Assembly (NCBI GenBank): GCA_046313675.1
Contig: JBKBXU010000012.1
Location: 1-29,515 of the forward strand
Length of the DNA stretch: 29,515 nt
Reading direction: 5' to 3'
Source of the DNA: JBKBXU01 sp046313675
GTDB lineage: Bacteria > Bacteroidota > Bacteroidia > Cytophagales > Cytophagaceae
Part shown: piece after piece, positions 1 to 8,136 of the stretch
Numbering within the stretch: position 1 is the first letter of the stretch
Layout: each line of letters opens with the position of its first letter
The notes under the pieces: model-generated
Database searches by the model: none
Told to the model about the DNA's origin: nothing
The model's input: the letters and a program-made list of their open reading frames with translations, nothing else
Made by a program: the position numbers and the translations under genes

Positions 1-19
1 GGTAAGCGTAACAATTTGG

Positions 20-742
20 TTATTTAATGCTTTTCAGCTTTTTAGAGATGTTTTTTTTGTAAATGAGAGCCCCGTCCATATTAAGATGAACGCCATCAAT
101 AGTAAGCGTAAGATTTCTTTTTCTACTTAGAAAAGCTGGTTCATTTTTAAACTGAGAGATAATCCGGTCTAAAAAAGAAGCGGAAATAAAGCTATCCAGG
201 CAATATTTGTTTGGAGTAATTTGGCCTAAAATTTTTTCATATTCCAGTGCGCAATCTGCCAAAAAAATATTCTCGTCTTTTGCTACCTGCCTGATTCTTT
301 TATTGTAAGATTTTCTTTTTTCATTTAATATATCCTGGAGATTTTCACTAATGCATCCAATGGTGGTTAAAATTAATATCCCTCCATGCTTCTCTTTAAT
401 CTGACTTATGGTTTCTCTCAGCTTACTATCAAATTCTTTTTCAGAAGTAAGAGGGTAGAAGCCTTTATTTATCTGGATATTATATGCAAAGCCGAACAAG
501 CCTCTTCTTTCTTTAAAATGAGGTAATAATATATCGTTTGATCCTCCTTCTAAAACTATAGCATCAAATGAATGGTCTTTTTGTAGCAGTTCCAAGAGCC
601 GCCCCGCTATTACGTTAAAGGTTTCTCCGTTTTTAGCTTGGTTCACCAACTCCCATTCCGGCTTGTCTTTTTTAATAAGTTTCAAATAATCCACTCCATA
701 GCTCCCATGAATAAGGCTGTTCCCAAAGAATAAAATTTTCAT
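20..742 (-). CDS. SGNH/GDSL-family hydrolase
   Basis: A 240-residue protein with the SGNH-hydrolase block pattern. The GNSL motif near residues 7-10 supplies the nucleophile Ser9. Gly39 sits in the second block, GGSND with Asn69 is the third, and DGVH (Asp216, His219) is the C-terminal catalytic block. The family removes acyl or acetyl groups from lipids or glycans, but the substrate here cannot be read from sequence. No clear signal peptide is visible, so it is probably cytoplasmic; the N-terminus goes straight into the first beta strand of the fold. It is transcribed divergently from the metal cluster at 950, with about 200 bp between them, and stands alone at the window edge. The family call is firm and the specific function is unknown. 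Confidence 0.85.
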   Translation of the reverse strand: MKILFFGNSLIHGSYGVDYLKLIKKDKPEWELVNQAKNGETFNVIAGRLLELLQKDHSFDAIVLEGGSNDILLPHFKERRGLFGFAYNIQINKGFYPLTSEKEFDSKLRETISQIKEKHGGILILTTIGCISENLQDILNEKRKSYNKRIRQVAKDENIFLADCALEYEKILGQITPNKYCLDSFISASFLDRIISQFKNEPAFLSRKRNLTLTIDGVHLNMDGALIYKKNISKKLKSIK

Positions 743-889
743 AGCTTATTAATTATTCGTGTGGAAAATATATAGTTTTTATTAATACTCTAAAAATCAG
801 TGTGGATATGTAGGGGTGTATATAAATAGAGAATGGGAAGGAACCAAATATAAAAAAATCCCCTTTTATAGAAAATTATACAAATGCAT

Positions 890-932
890 CTATGTTGCAA
901 ATAGGATTATTGTTTTGTATCTTGCAGCATAG
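890..932. promoter_or_regulatory. Inverted repeat over the promoter of the metal-homeostasis cluster
   Basis: CTATGTTGCAA at 890-900 and TTGCAGCATAG at 922-932 are inverted copies of each other with one mismatch in 11, separated by 21 bp. A Bacteroidota-type promoter fits inside: TTG at 895-897, then 20 bp, then TATCTTG at 918-924, one base short of the TAnnTTTG consensus. The arms therefore cover both promoter elements, which is the layout of a repressor operator. The start codon of the DUF1826 gene follows at 950. A Zur/Fur-like or other metal-sensing repressor is a reasonable guess from the gene content, but no regulator gene is in the window. Confidence 0.5.
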
Positions 933-949
933 GTTTATCTATTCCATCT

Positions 950-1624
950 ATGAAAAATACCACATTAAAAGAAACAGAAGCGTTACATTTTCTATGTGCC
1001 AATACTTGGGACGACCTTCATCATATTCAAGAACCAGCGTATAATATTGCTCTGTTAAAGCGGCCTAAAGATGAACAGGTGGCGCAGTTTATACATGCCG
1101 TTCTTAGAAAACCTTTTAAATCAATTAATCTAAATGGGCCGGTTGATGAGATTCTTGAGCAATTTAAAAATAAACTCATTGATGCCAGCCTGATAAATGA
1201 GGGTGGATTCCAGGAGTTTATGAAAGATGTTGAAGAGATCTTACGGAATTTTTCAACCTTGAGTGGTTCTGAACATGTTCGTCTTCTTTTTTCAGTTGTA
1301 AATACCAATATGTGTCGCTTATTTCACACCGACATTAATGATCTCAGGTTATTGTGCACCTATTCTGGACCCGGCACAATTTGGGTTAAAAATTCTAATA
1401 TACGAAAGCGTGCATTAGGCTACGAGAAAAATGAAGATCTCCTTCTGGATTCTAATGATGTGGAGCAGACAGAACCGTTTGAAATAGTCATTCTTAAAGG
1501 AGCCCTTCATCCTGCCAATAACAGCAATCCTGTTTTTCACCGGAGTCCTACCATTGAAGAGACTGGTGAGCAAAGGGTTTTACTCAGGCTTGATACATCG
1601 ACTTTTCTATCCGATTTTAGTTAG
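950..1624 (+). CDS. DUF1826 family protein, probable metal-homeostasis protein
   Basis: A 224-residue soluble protein that I recognise as DUF1826. The conserved block contains HTD (His126, Asp128) followed by a CTYSGPGT stretch, then FHRSP (His197) and an Arg210-containing strand near the C-terminus. The HxD...His...Arg order resembles the facial triad of Fe(II)/2-oxoglutarate oxygenases, but that is my inference and not an established activity. Members of this family are often found beside CobW/COG0523 GTPases and zinc-responsive genes, and a CobW gene lies 1.3 kb downstream here. It is the first gene of a plus-strand run, and its stop is one base from the next start, which suggests translational coupling. 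No signal peptide or membrane segment is seen. Confidence 0.75.
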   Translation: MKNTTLKETEALHFLCANTWDDLHHIQEPAYNIALLKRPKDEQVAQFIHAVLRKPFKSINLNGPVDEILEQFKNKLIDASLINEGGFQEFMKDVEEILRNFSTLSGSEHVRLLFSVVNTNMCRLFHTDINDLRLLCTYSGPGTIWVKNSNIRKRALGYEKNEDLLLDSNDVEQTEPFEIVILKGALHPANNSNPVFHRSPTIEETGEQRVLLRLDTSTFLSDFS

Positions 1625-1625
1625 T

Positions 1626-2012
1626 ATGGGAAAAAAGATAAATATAGTAAGAGGATATGATCAATTGGGAATAGTAAGTGCCATACTTTGCTTAATTCAT
1701 TGTGCATTACTGCCAGTTTTCCTGGCGGGTAATACCTTGTTTTTTAAAGTCTTTTCCGACAATGATAACCTGGATTATATTTTCTTGATTTTAAGCTGTC
1801 TGGCTGTGTTTTTTGCTGCCAGACATGCTCGAAAAAAATACCTATCCGTTTTATTGGTAGTAGTTTTTTTATTATTTTTAGTAAGTGTTTTGCTATCAGA
1901 AAATGAGGTTTTTGAATATGTTTCCTGGGGAAGTTCCGCTCTATTAGCTATGCTACACCTTCTTAATATGCGTCATCAGAAGAAAGCGATAAAGAATGGA
2001 AATGCGAGGTGA
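1626..2012 (+). CDS. MerC-domain small membrane protein
   Basis: I chose the ATG at 1626, one base after the DUF1826 stop. The longer open frame from 1554 lies inside the upstream gene and its extra residues look like out-of-frame sequence. The product is 128 residues with four predicted membrane helices. The first helix carries CLIHC (Cys22, His25, Cys26), the metal-binding signature of MerC-type proteins. MerC proteins were first known as mercury importers. In Bacteroidota, MerC-domain proteins outside mer operons commonly occur with zinc or other divalent-metal genes, so mercury specificity should not be assumed: no merA, merT or merP is nearby. It probably shares a transcript with the DUF1826 gene and the exporter that follows. 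Confidence 0.75.
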   Translation: MGKKINIVRGYDQLGIVSAILCLIHCALLPVFLAGNTLFFKVFSDNDNLDYIFLILSCLAVFFAARHARKKYLSVLLVVVFLLFLVSVLLSENEVFEYVSWGSSALLAMLHLLNMRHQKKAIKNGNAR

Positions 2013-2094
2013 AAAAACTTTAAAAATTAGCTTATATAAGGAATTTTTTCATGAAAATCCGGTTATTATATAAGATCTAATCCTCTCAGAACTT

Positions 2095-2772
2095 ATGAAC
2101 ATAGCTTTATCTACCTTTGCAGCTTTTTCTCTGGGTGCCATGCATGCCCTTGAGCCGGGACATGGAAAAACTTTTGTAACCAGTTATCTTCTGACAGGAC
2201 GCAGTAATCGGAAGCAGCTCTTTATAATGGGCTTGAGTATGGCGCTTTCTCATACGCTGGTGCTACTTGCTTTAGGACTTATGCTTATGTTCCTATCGGC
2301 ACAGTTGGCTTCTGTAGTACAGGAGGTTATTCTTATTGGATCGCCATTGCTGGTTATTGGTATAGGCTTATACATGATTTATCGATTGCGGAATAAGAAA
2401 CAAACCTGTGGTTGTAAATCGCATTCCTGTGATAAACATACATCAAGCGAAGTAAAAACCGTGAGCAATAAAACTGCTGCCTTGGTAGGTTTTACAGGTG
2501 GTTTGTTACCTTGCCCATCTGCCATTGCGGTTTTCTCCCTTGGGGGGGCTAATGCCAGTGCAGATAGTGCTTTTTGCATGATGATGCTTTATGTAGCCGG
2601 CTTCATTATTGTAATGGGGATGTTGATCATTGGAGCTTCTTTTATTAACAATAAATTTGTATCTAAATATTTTAAACAAAGCAAGGCTTTGCTTATTCAG
2701 AAATTGAGTGCTTATGCTATTTTGTTGACCGGTGTGATTTACCTGGTGCATAATGTGACGGAACACATCTAG
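2095..2772 (+). CDS. NicO/RcnA-like divalent metal (Ni/Co) transporter
   Basis: A 225-residue inner-membrane protein with about six helices. HALEPGHGK (His17, His23) in the first helix and GGLLPCPSA at 135-143 are the paired signatures of the NicO family, which includes the RcnA nickel/cobalt efflux protein. A Ser-His pair at 52-53 also matches the family. Between the two halves is a short cytoplasmic or periplasmic loop rich in Cys and His (CGCKSHSCDKH, 105-115), a probable metal-sensing or metal-donating loop comparable to the His-rich loop of RcnA. It follows the MerC gene after an 82-bp gap that contains two copies of TTATATAAG 34 bp apart. Efflux is more likely than uptake from this similarity, but the transported metal is not determined. 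Confidence 0.75.
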   Translation: MNIALSTFAAFSLGAMHALEPGHGKTFVTSYLLTGRSNRKQLFIMGLSMALSHTLVLLALGLMLMFLSAQLASVVQEVILIGSPLLVIGIGLYMIYRLRNKKQTCGCKSHSCDKHTSSEVKTVSNKTAALVGFTGGLLPCPSAIAVFSLGGANASADSAFCMMMLYVAGFIIVMGMLIIGASFINNKFVSKYFKQSKALLIQKLSAYAILLTGVIYLVHNVTEHI

Positions 2773-2900
2773 GCAATTATGAATTTTGAATGTTTAATTT
2801 TGAATTATTTAAATAGCGTGTGCATACCATAAATGTATATGATTATAAATAAATAGGGTGTTCTCATTTTAACCTTTACATAACTTTTTTATCTTTCTAT

Positions 2901-3878
2901 ATGAATGAAAAACCGGTGACACTTTTAACGGGCTTTCTGGGTTCTGGAAAGACTACTTTTTTGAATGTTTTATTAAAAACCCGTAAGGACATAAAATATG
3001 CCATCATTGAAAACGAGTTTGGCGAAGAGGGCATTGATAGTGATTTAATTCTTAGAGCAGAGGATGATATAGTGGAAATGAACAACGGCTGCCTCTGTTG
3101 TTCATTAAATGACAATCTTTACGATATATTAAATGAGCTTTACAAAAGGAGAGAAGAGTTTGATGAGCTTGTGATCGAGTCGACCGGTATAGCAGATCCT
3201 GCAGGTATTGCCGCTCCTTTTTATACCCATCCTGCTATTGGAAAAACTTTTCCCATGGCACGGGTGGTTTGCCTTGTGGATGCACAGTTGGTAGAGGATC
3301 AGTTGAAGGAAACCGATGAGTGTGCAAAACAGATTGCGTTCAGCGATGTGCTTTTAATCAATAAATGTGATGCGGTATCGCCTGCCTACCTTGAAGAGCT
3401 AAAAGAAATTTTACGTAAGGTTAATCCGGATGCAGAAATTTTTAGCGGTAGCAAACCAAACTATCCATTGGATGAGATATTTTCTGTCAATCGAAAGAAG
3501 GTATTGGAACAAGGGGGACAACACGCACATAAGGATGAAGTTCACCAACATCGCGATCATCATGTTCATGAGCATCATCATCACGGTGATATTACTTCTC
3601 TTAGTTTTCGTTTTAAAGAACCTTTTGATATCGATATGTTTTACAACCGCATGTTTGTATTTTTACAATTGCAAGCTAAAGATGTATTCCGGGTTAAAGG
3701 AGTTCTTTATGCAGGCGATGAGTATAAATACGTATTTCAGTCTGTAGGGTCGAATCTCAGTATGGAGCGGGGTGTTGAATGGAAAGAGGGGGAAGAAAGG
3801 TTAAGCCGGATTGTTTTCATAGGGAAAAATCTTCAGCCAAAAGGTTTTGAAAAGATGTTAAGGCAGGTTATGATCTGA
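2901..3878 (+). CDS. CobW/COG0523 GTP-dependent metallochaperone
   Basis: A 325-residue G3E-family GTPase. It has the Walker A GFLGSGKT (11-18), the metal-binding CLCC motif (64-67) that defines COG0523, a Walker B-region ESTG (93-96) and the guanine-specificity NKCD (154-157). A linker at 207-227 holds about ten histidines, followed by the CobW C-terminal domain (about 230-325). Such His-rich members are typical zinc chaperones (ZigA/YeiR/ZNG1 type) that deliver metal to client enzymes under GTP hydrolysis. The neighbouring MerC, NicO and DUF1826 genes and the absence of cobalamin-synthesis genes favour a divalent-metal role, probably zinc, over cobalamin. The last ~230 bp recur downstream at 4274-4513 as a truncated copy. 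Confidence 0.88.
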   Translation: MNEKPVTLLTGFLGSGKTTFLNVLLKTRKDIKYAIIENEFGEEGIDSDLILRAEDDIVEMNNGCLCCSLNDNLYDILNELYKRREEFDELVIESTGIADPAGIAAPFYTHPAIGKTFPMARVVCLVDAQLVEDQLKETDECAKQIAFSDVLLINKCDAVSPAYLEELKEILRKVNPDAEIFSGSKPNYPLDEIFSVNRKKVLEQGGQHAHKDEVHQHRDHHVHEHHHHGDITSLSFRFKEPFDIDMFYNRMFVFLQLQAKDVFRVKGVLYAGDEYKYVFQSVGSNLSMERGVEWKEGEERLSRIVFIGKNLQPKGFEKMLRQVMI

Positions 3879-3895
3879 ATTTAGAAACATAAAAT

Positions 3896-4231
3896 ATGTG
3901 GCAAACAGATTCTCTTTGGCTTGAAGTGGCGATAGTAAGTGCCAGCATTGCTCTCGGACATATTTTTCTCGGACACTTTGAGGAGAGAACTCCTCGTATT
4001 CGAAAATTTTTTAAGTATATTTTTGCATTGGCTTTAGTTTTAAGCCTTTCAATCTTAGTTGGAAGGGTGGTGGCTTTAGTGGTTTATGCCTTACTGTTTC
4101 TTCCGGTTTTATACATTCACCTTGTTCTATTACCTAAAAAGGGAATAAATGGATGGACGGGAGAACCTAAGGAGAAGTATTACGAGTACAGGAAGTGGAA
4201 TAAGGATATTTTTGGAAGAAATAAGGATTAA
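3896..4231 (+). CDS. Small membrane protein of unknown function
   Basis: A 111-residue protein, not recognised as a named family. It has three hydrophobic helices (roughly residues 8-26, 38-60 and 64-84) and a polar, basic and aromatic C-terminal tail containing KEKYYEYRKWNKD. The start lies 18 bp after the cobW stop, so it is most likely the last gene of the metal cluster. A partial copy of the cobW 3' end begins about 40 bp after its stop, so this gene is bracketed by direct repeats of cobW sequence. A membrane partner in metal handling is possible by position only. Confidence 0.6.
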   Translation: MWQTDSLWLEVAIVSASIALGHIFLGHFEERTPRIRKFFKYIFALALVLSLSILVGRVVALVVYALLFLPVLYIHLVLLPKKGINGWTGEPKEKYYEYRKWNKDIFGRNKD

Positions 4232-4273
4232 CGATCATATATCCGGACGTAAAATTCATACATACCAATTTCG

Positions 4274-4513
4274 GCGTTTAAATCGCATATTTGTTTTTTT
4301 GCAATTGCAGGCCAAAGATGTATTTCGGGTTAAAGGAGTTAGTTACGCAGGCGATGAGTACAAATACGTGTTTCTGTCTGTAGGCTCGAATCTCAGCATG
4401 GAGCGGGGTGTTGAATGGAAAGAGGGCGAAGAAAGGCTAAGCCGGATTGTTTTTATGGGAAAAAATCTTCAGCAAAAGGTTTTTATAAGATGTTGAGGCA
4501 GGTGATGTTGTAG
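4274..4513 (+). pseudogene. Truncated copy of the cobW C-terminal domain
   Basis: In translation this stretch reads like residues ~249-325 of the CobW protein at 2901-3878: FVFLQLQAKDVF, YAGDEYKYVF and ERGVEWKEGEERLSRIVF are all retained. By hand alignment the two DNA copies differ at roughly 25-30 of ~230 positions. Most differences are silent, with about four amino-acid changes over the well-aligned core. One base is missing relative to the intact gene near 4474 (CAGC-AAAAGG against CAGCCAAAAGG), which shifts the frame; in the corrected frame the copy would end with RQVML and the stop at 4511-4513. The GTPase domain and His-rich linker are absent. Similarity begins near 4274. It is the relic of a second cobW gene or of a duplication. 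Confidence 0.8.
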
Positions 4514-4867
4514 CTTTACAGCTCCATTTGTTTCTTTCAGAGTGATTTGAACTTGGAACAAGAACTTTATGTTTTGTATAAAATAACTTTAAATCAGTCT
4601 GTTATATATTATTTTATTTGTGTTTTGGCCTCAGTTCTTTATGGGTATTAGGCTGAGCGTAGAGCAGGTTTGAAATATTGATATTTGGTTTAAATTAAAC
4701 TGCTGCCGGAAAAGCAATATTGAAATTTTTTCTCCTTTGATACGAATTTGTTATACTTTTTTTAGAGATGTTTTTTGCTCTTATGTTTATTAATTTATTA
4801 ATTTTAACCTTCATTTTTGCTTAAGATCAATATTCCCATCTTTTAACCAAAATACTTGTATCAGCTA
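4514..4867. other. Intergenic stretch, 354 bp, no gene seen
   Basis: AT-rich sequence between the cobW remnant and the repeat-protein gene. I see no credible ORF, no strong hairpin and no perfect TAnnTTTG promoter element. It should hold the promoter of the gene starting at 4868, but I cannot place it. Confidence 0.4.
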
Positions 4868-7627
4868 ATGAAGAGGTTTACGTTTTTAATTCTGTTACTT
4901 TTTAGTTTTCAATTCATTTTTGGACAGAAAGTTCCCAAATTAGAAGCATCCGAAGATGATATAATAAGCTTGCCCTGCAGCGGAGGGTCGGTTAACCGTT
5001 CGGCTTTAGCTTACAATCCCAATGAAGGGCTGTATTACAGTGTAAATGCAGGAAGGGATACTTTGCCCATTGAAACTTTTAATGAGGAAGGTCTCCTTCT
5101 GCATTCTGATAAGCCCGGTTTTGACTACCGTGGTGCATGGTGGAATCCGCATACCAATACATTGGAAGGCAATGGAAGGTTGAGTATTGGTATATGGCGG
5201 CAAAACCTTCACCAGCAAACAGCCTATGCCATTAATGGAGTATCCAGGATTGCCGATGGGAGTATAAGTGTCAGACAGATGGTGGGTGATTATGATTACG
5301 TAAATGATCTGATAATTTATTATAATGGAAACTTGATAGTCAGGTTTGACAAGTCAACTAATAAAGTAGTGGATTCTTTAGAGGTGCTGGGCTTGCCAAA
5401 TGTTGACAATGTACATCCTAACGCAGTTGTTTATACAGGGCAAGAAGGATATGAGTATGGCCTATATGACTTTGTAGATAAGGTGCTGTATTATATCAAT
5501 GCACATAACGGGGTGGTGAATGGTAGTACGCAATTACCCGGCAGTGCTGCTTCTGTAAATACCTATATGATCTCCTATGCCAATGAAAGGTTCTGGATCT
5601 ATGACGATGATGTCTGGAAGGGTTATAGTATTTTAAGGGATAGGATTTCGCCTTTGAGTGTAGAGCCTGTCTCTGAGGCGAAACAAAGTTTTAAAATGAT
5701 TGCTTCAGGAGGAACGCAGAACCGGATGGCCGTGGCTTACAATCCTCAGGAAAAACTATATTATAGCACAAATGGAGGAGCTCCTAATCTCCCAATTGAA
5801 ACTTTTTCAGAAGAAGGGGATCACTTGCTTTCAAACCCGGCGGATTTTGATTATCGTGGTGTCTGGTGGAACCCTTATTCAAATGCTTTAGAAGGTAATG
5901 GGCTTCGCCAAAGTGGAATTTGGAGGCAAAACCTGAATGAGGCAGGAAAGGCAATCAGCGGAGGCATGGGTATTATAGAAGGTACAGTGGATCTAAATAA
6001 CCAGGTCGGAGATTATGACTTCTATAATAATTTGATAGTGTACTATATTGATGGTAAAATTATAAGGTTCAGTGGAGTTGCTAATGAGGTGGTGGATACC
6101 CTGCACATAATTGGCTTGTCGGATTTGGAGAAGTACAATAGCACCTCTGTAATTTATACGGGTAAAAAAGGATATGATTATGGAGTGTATAACTTTGTTG
6201 AGCGGAAAGTTGAGTATATAGATGCGGAATCGGCACAGGTCACTGGCAGTACTTCTCTTCCTGCGGATGCACCGGGTGAAAGTTCTTATAGGTTCTCTTT
6301 TGCCAATAACCAGATATGGCTCTTTCATCAAAACGATCGTGAGTGGATAGGGTATACTGCATTTGATTGCGGCCCTGGTGAATTTGAAGAAGAGCTAACT
6401 ATTTGTGAAGGGGACTCCGTTTTCCTCCAAGGACGCTACAGGTTTACGCCCGGTACATATTATGACAATTTTATTGCTGAATCAGGCTGTGACAGTGTGG
6501 TAATAACTAACTTAATGGTGAACCCGGCCCCGGAAGTATCTGTGGGTGATGACAGAGAGATCTGTAGGGGAGAAGAGATTGTGCTGGAAGCGACAGGTGG
6601 TTTAGATTACGAATGGGAACCTGAAATAGAAGAGGGGGTTCCTTTTGTCCCTGACACCACAGTTTATACCGTGACGGGAACAGATGAAAACGGCTGTTCA
6701 GCAACAGATAAGGTTTTGGTTACCATGCATGAACTTCCTAATGTTTCCGCAGGGGAAGATCTGGCAGTTTGTGAAGGGGAAGAAATAAAGCTGGAGGGTG
6801 CTGGGGCGGAATTTTATGAATGGGATCCTGCAATTGAAGATGGTGTTTCTTTTGTTGCTACCGAAACTACTGTTTACACCGTGACAGGTACAAATGAAAA
6901 TGGTTGCTCAGGTTCTGATGAGTTGACAGTTACTGTACATGAAAATCCGGAGGTTTCTGCAGGGGACGATGTTACCATATGTGAGGGACAGGGAGTAGTG
7001 CTTAGCGGTTCTGGTGCAGATATCTTTACATGGAATCATAATGTGGTGAACAACAGAGTTTTTGTTCCCGTAGAAACCAGGACTTACATAGTGTATGGTG
7101 TCGATGGGAATGGTTGTTCCAATACAGATGAAGTGGAGGTTGTGGTTAAGCCTAAGCCTAATGTAGCTTTATTTATACCAGTAGAAATTGCTACACTTTG
7201 TCATAACGAATCTCCCTTCAGAATGTCTGGCGGAAGTCCGTCGGGAGGTGTTTATTGGGGCAGCGGTATTTCGGGTGATGTCTTCGATCCTTCAGCCGCA
7301 GGTGAAGGAAGTCATATAGTGTCATATACCTACACCGATGAAAATAATTGTAGCGCTACGGCAGACCAGGAAATTGAAGTAGAGGTGTGTACTGGTGTGG
7401 AAAAGCCTGAGGCTATAGACTTTGTTGTTTACCCTAATCCTTCAAGCGGGAAGGTATTTATTCAGTCTATGGAGCAGGTTTCCATAAAAGTTTTTGATTA
7501 TAAAGGAGGGCTGGTAGGATTTTTTGAAAATGTTTATGACCTGTCTTTGGATTTGCCGGGTGGGCTTTATTTTGTTTATGCTTATTCTGATGGCGGGAAA
7601 ATAATCAGGAAAATAATTATTGATTGA
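4868..7627 (+). CDS. Secreted T9SS cargo protein with duplicated beta-rich units and Ig-like repeats
   Basis: I chose the ATG at 4868; the open frame also allows a TTG four codons upstream, but MKRFTFL starts a clean signal peptide ending near FIFGQ. The mature ~900-residue protein begins with two tandem units of about 225 residues (roughly 35-260 and 274-500). Each contains SALAYNP/MAVAYNP, LPIETF, FDYRG.WWNP, LEGNG, IWRQNL and VGDYD landmarks, suggesting a propeller-like fold. Then come a Cys-containing domain beginning with LTICEGDS and three ~70-residue Ig/PKD-like repeats, each with YTVTGTDENGCS-type strands and acidic surfaces. The final ~70 residues, starting at VVYPNPSSGKV, are a T9SS type A sorting domain. 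It is probably exported to the cell surface or medium. No enzymatic motif is recognised; adhesion or glycan binding are possibilities. Confidence 0.85.
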   Translation: MKRFTFLILLLFSFQFIFGQKVPKLEASEDDIISLPCSGGSVNRSALAYNPNEGLYYSVNAGRDTLPIETFNEEGLLLHSDKPGFDYRGAWWNPHTNTLEGNGRLSIGIWRQNLHQQTAYAINGVSRIADGSISVRQMVGDYDYVNDLIIYYNGNLIVRFDKSTNKVVDSLEVLGLPNVDNVHPNAVVYTGQEGYEYGLYDFVDKVLYYINAHNGVVNGSTQLPGSAASVNTYMISYANERFWIYDDDVWKGYSILRDRISPLSVEPVSEAKQSFKMIASGGTQNRMAVAYNPQEKLYYSTNGGAPNLPIETFSEEGDHLLSNPADFDYRGVWWNPYSNALEGNGLRQSGIWRQNLNEAGKAISGGMGIIEGTVDLNNQVGDYDFYNNLIVYYIDGKIIRFSGVANEVVDTLHIIGLSDLEKYNSTSVIYTGKKGYDYGVYNFVERKVEYIDAESAQVTGSTSLPADAPGESSYRFSFANNQIWLFHQNDREWIGYTAFDCGPGEFEEELTICEGDSVFLQGRYRFTPGTYYDNFIAESGCDSVVITNLMVNPAPEVSVGDDREICRGEEIVLEATGGLDYEWEPEIEEGVPFVPDTTVYTVTGTDENGCSATDKVLVTMHELPNVSAGEDLAVCEGEEIKLEGAGAEFYEWDPAIEDGVSFVATETTVYTVTGTNENGCSGSDELTVTVHENPEVSAGDDVTICEGQGVVLSGSGADIFTWNHNVVNNRVFVPVETRTYIVYGVDGNGCSNTDEVEVVVKPKPNVALFIPVEIATLCHNESPFRMSGGSPSGGVYWGSGISGDVFDPSAAGEGSHIVSYTYTDENNCSATADQEIEVEVCTGVEKPEAIDFVVYPNPSSGKVFIQSMEQVSIKVFDYKGGLVGFFENVYDLSLDLPGGLYFVYAYSDGGKIIRKIIID

Positions 7628-8136
7628 ACTAACAAATAAGTCCGACATGTTGGCTTTAAGAGCTTATCAGGATAGTTAGAGGCAAGAAAACTTATCCCTA
7701 CTAGAAAACACGTGTTCCTTTATTTTAAAAAACACCATATATCAGCTCACCTTAATTGTGGCAGGAAACATAGGAAGTTTATCTTATCAGGTAAAAGTAG
7801 GGATACTCGATAAACCATTTACATACAAGTTTCTTTGAGGTTGGATGAAAAAAAACTATCGGGAGAGAATTTGGGGATTTTTTTTAAATTCAGGATAATT
7901 ACCCCAAGTATGTTGTAACAAAAGATGGATTTAATGGCAATACTTACCAAGGTATTCCTGTCATTAGCCTACAGGTTTGCTTTGGGGCAAGTTGTATTTC
8001 CCGCAAAAGTTTTTAGGAAGAATAATCAGGCAGGTGCGAGAAATGGTAACAAATGTAGGTGTAATTGTGGCAAAATTTCGCTAACTTAAGGCCTGAGCAG
8101 GTACTGTTAATTATACTCATCTCATATAAAAGTTAA
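7628..8136. other. Intergenic stretch, 509 bp, no gene seen
   Basis: The longest gene-free stretch in the window. Both strands are interrupted by stops, and no translated fragment resembles a family I know. It contains a perfect 10-bp inverted repeat, TATCCCTACT at 7693-7702 and AGTAGGGATA at 7796-7805, enclosing 93 bp, and TTATCAGG occurs twice nearby (about 7669 and 7784). These could be traces of a small mobile element or chance. It must also hold the promoter for the kinase gene at 8137. Confidence 0.4.

Noticed and set aside
1554..1625. N-terminal extension of the MerC gene reaching back into the DUF1826 gene
   Set aside because: The extra 24 codons lie fully within the upstream gene, and the ATG at 1626 directly after its stop gives a normal MerC N-terminus.
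2031..2074. Two copies of the palindrome TTATATAAG, 34 bp apart, between the MerC and NicO genes
   Set aside because: AT-only 9-mers are common by chance here; noted in the NicO entry but too weak to call an operator.
1626..2772. Mercury-resistance (mer) operon
   Set aside because: Only a MerC-like domain is present; no reductase, MerT, MerP or MerR is nearby, and CobW and NicO neighbours point to divalent-metal homeostasis.
3430..3747. 105-residue open frame inside cobW
   Set aside because: It is an out-of-frame shadow of the cobW coding sequence; the codon pattern and motifs support cobW.
11..4776. Shared ~18-base string TTTTTAGAGATGTTTTTT at 39-56 and about 4758-4776
   Set aside because: Low-complexity T-rich match in AT-rich DNA, once within a gene and once between genes; chance is sufficient.
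7643..7662. Small palindrome CCGACATGTTGG after the repeat-protein gene as a terminator
   Set aside because: The stem is too short, not extended outward, and no T-run follows.
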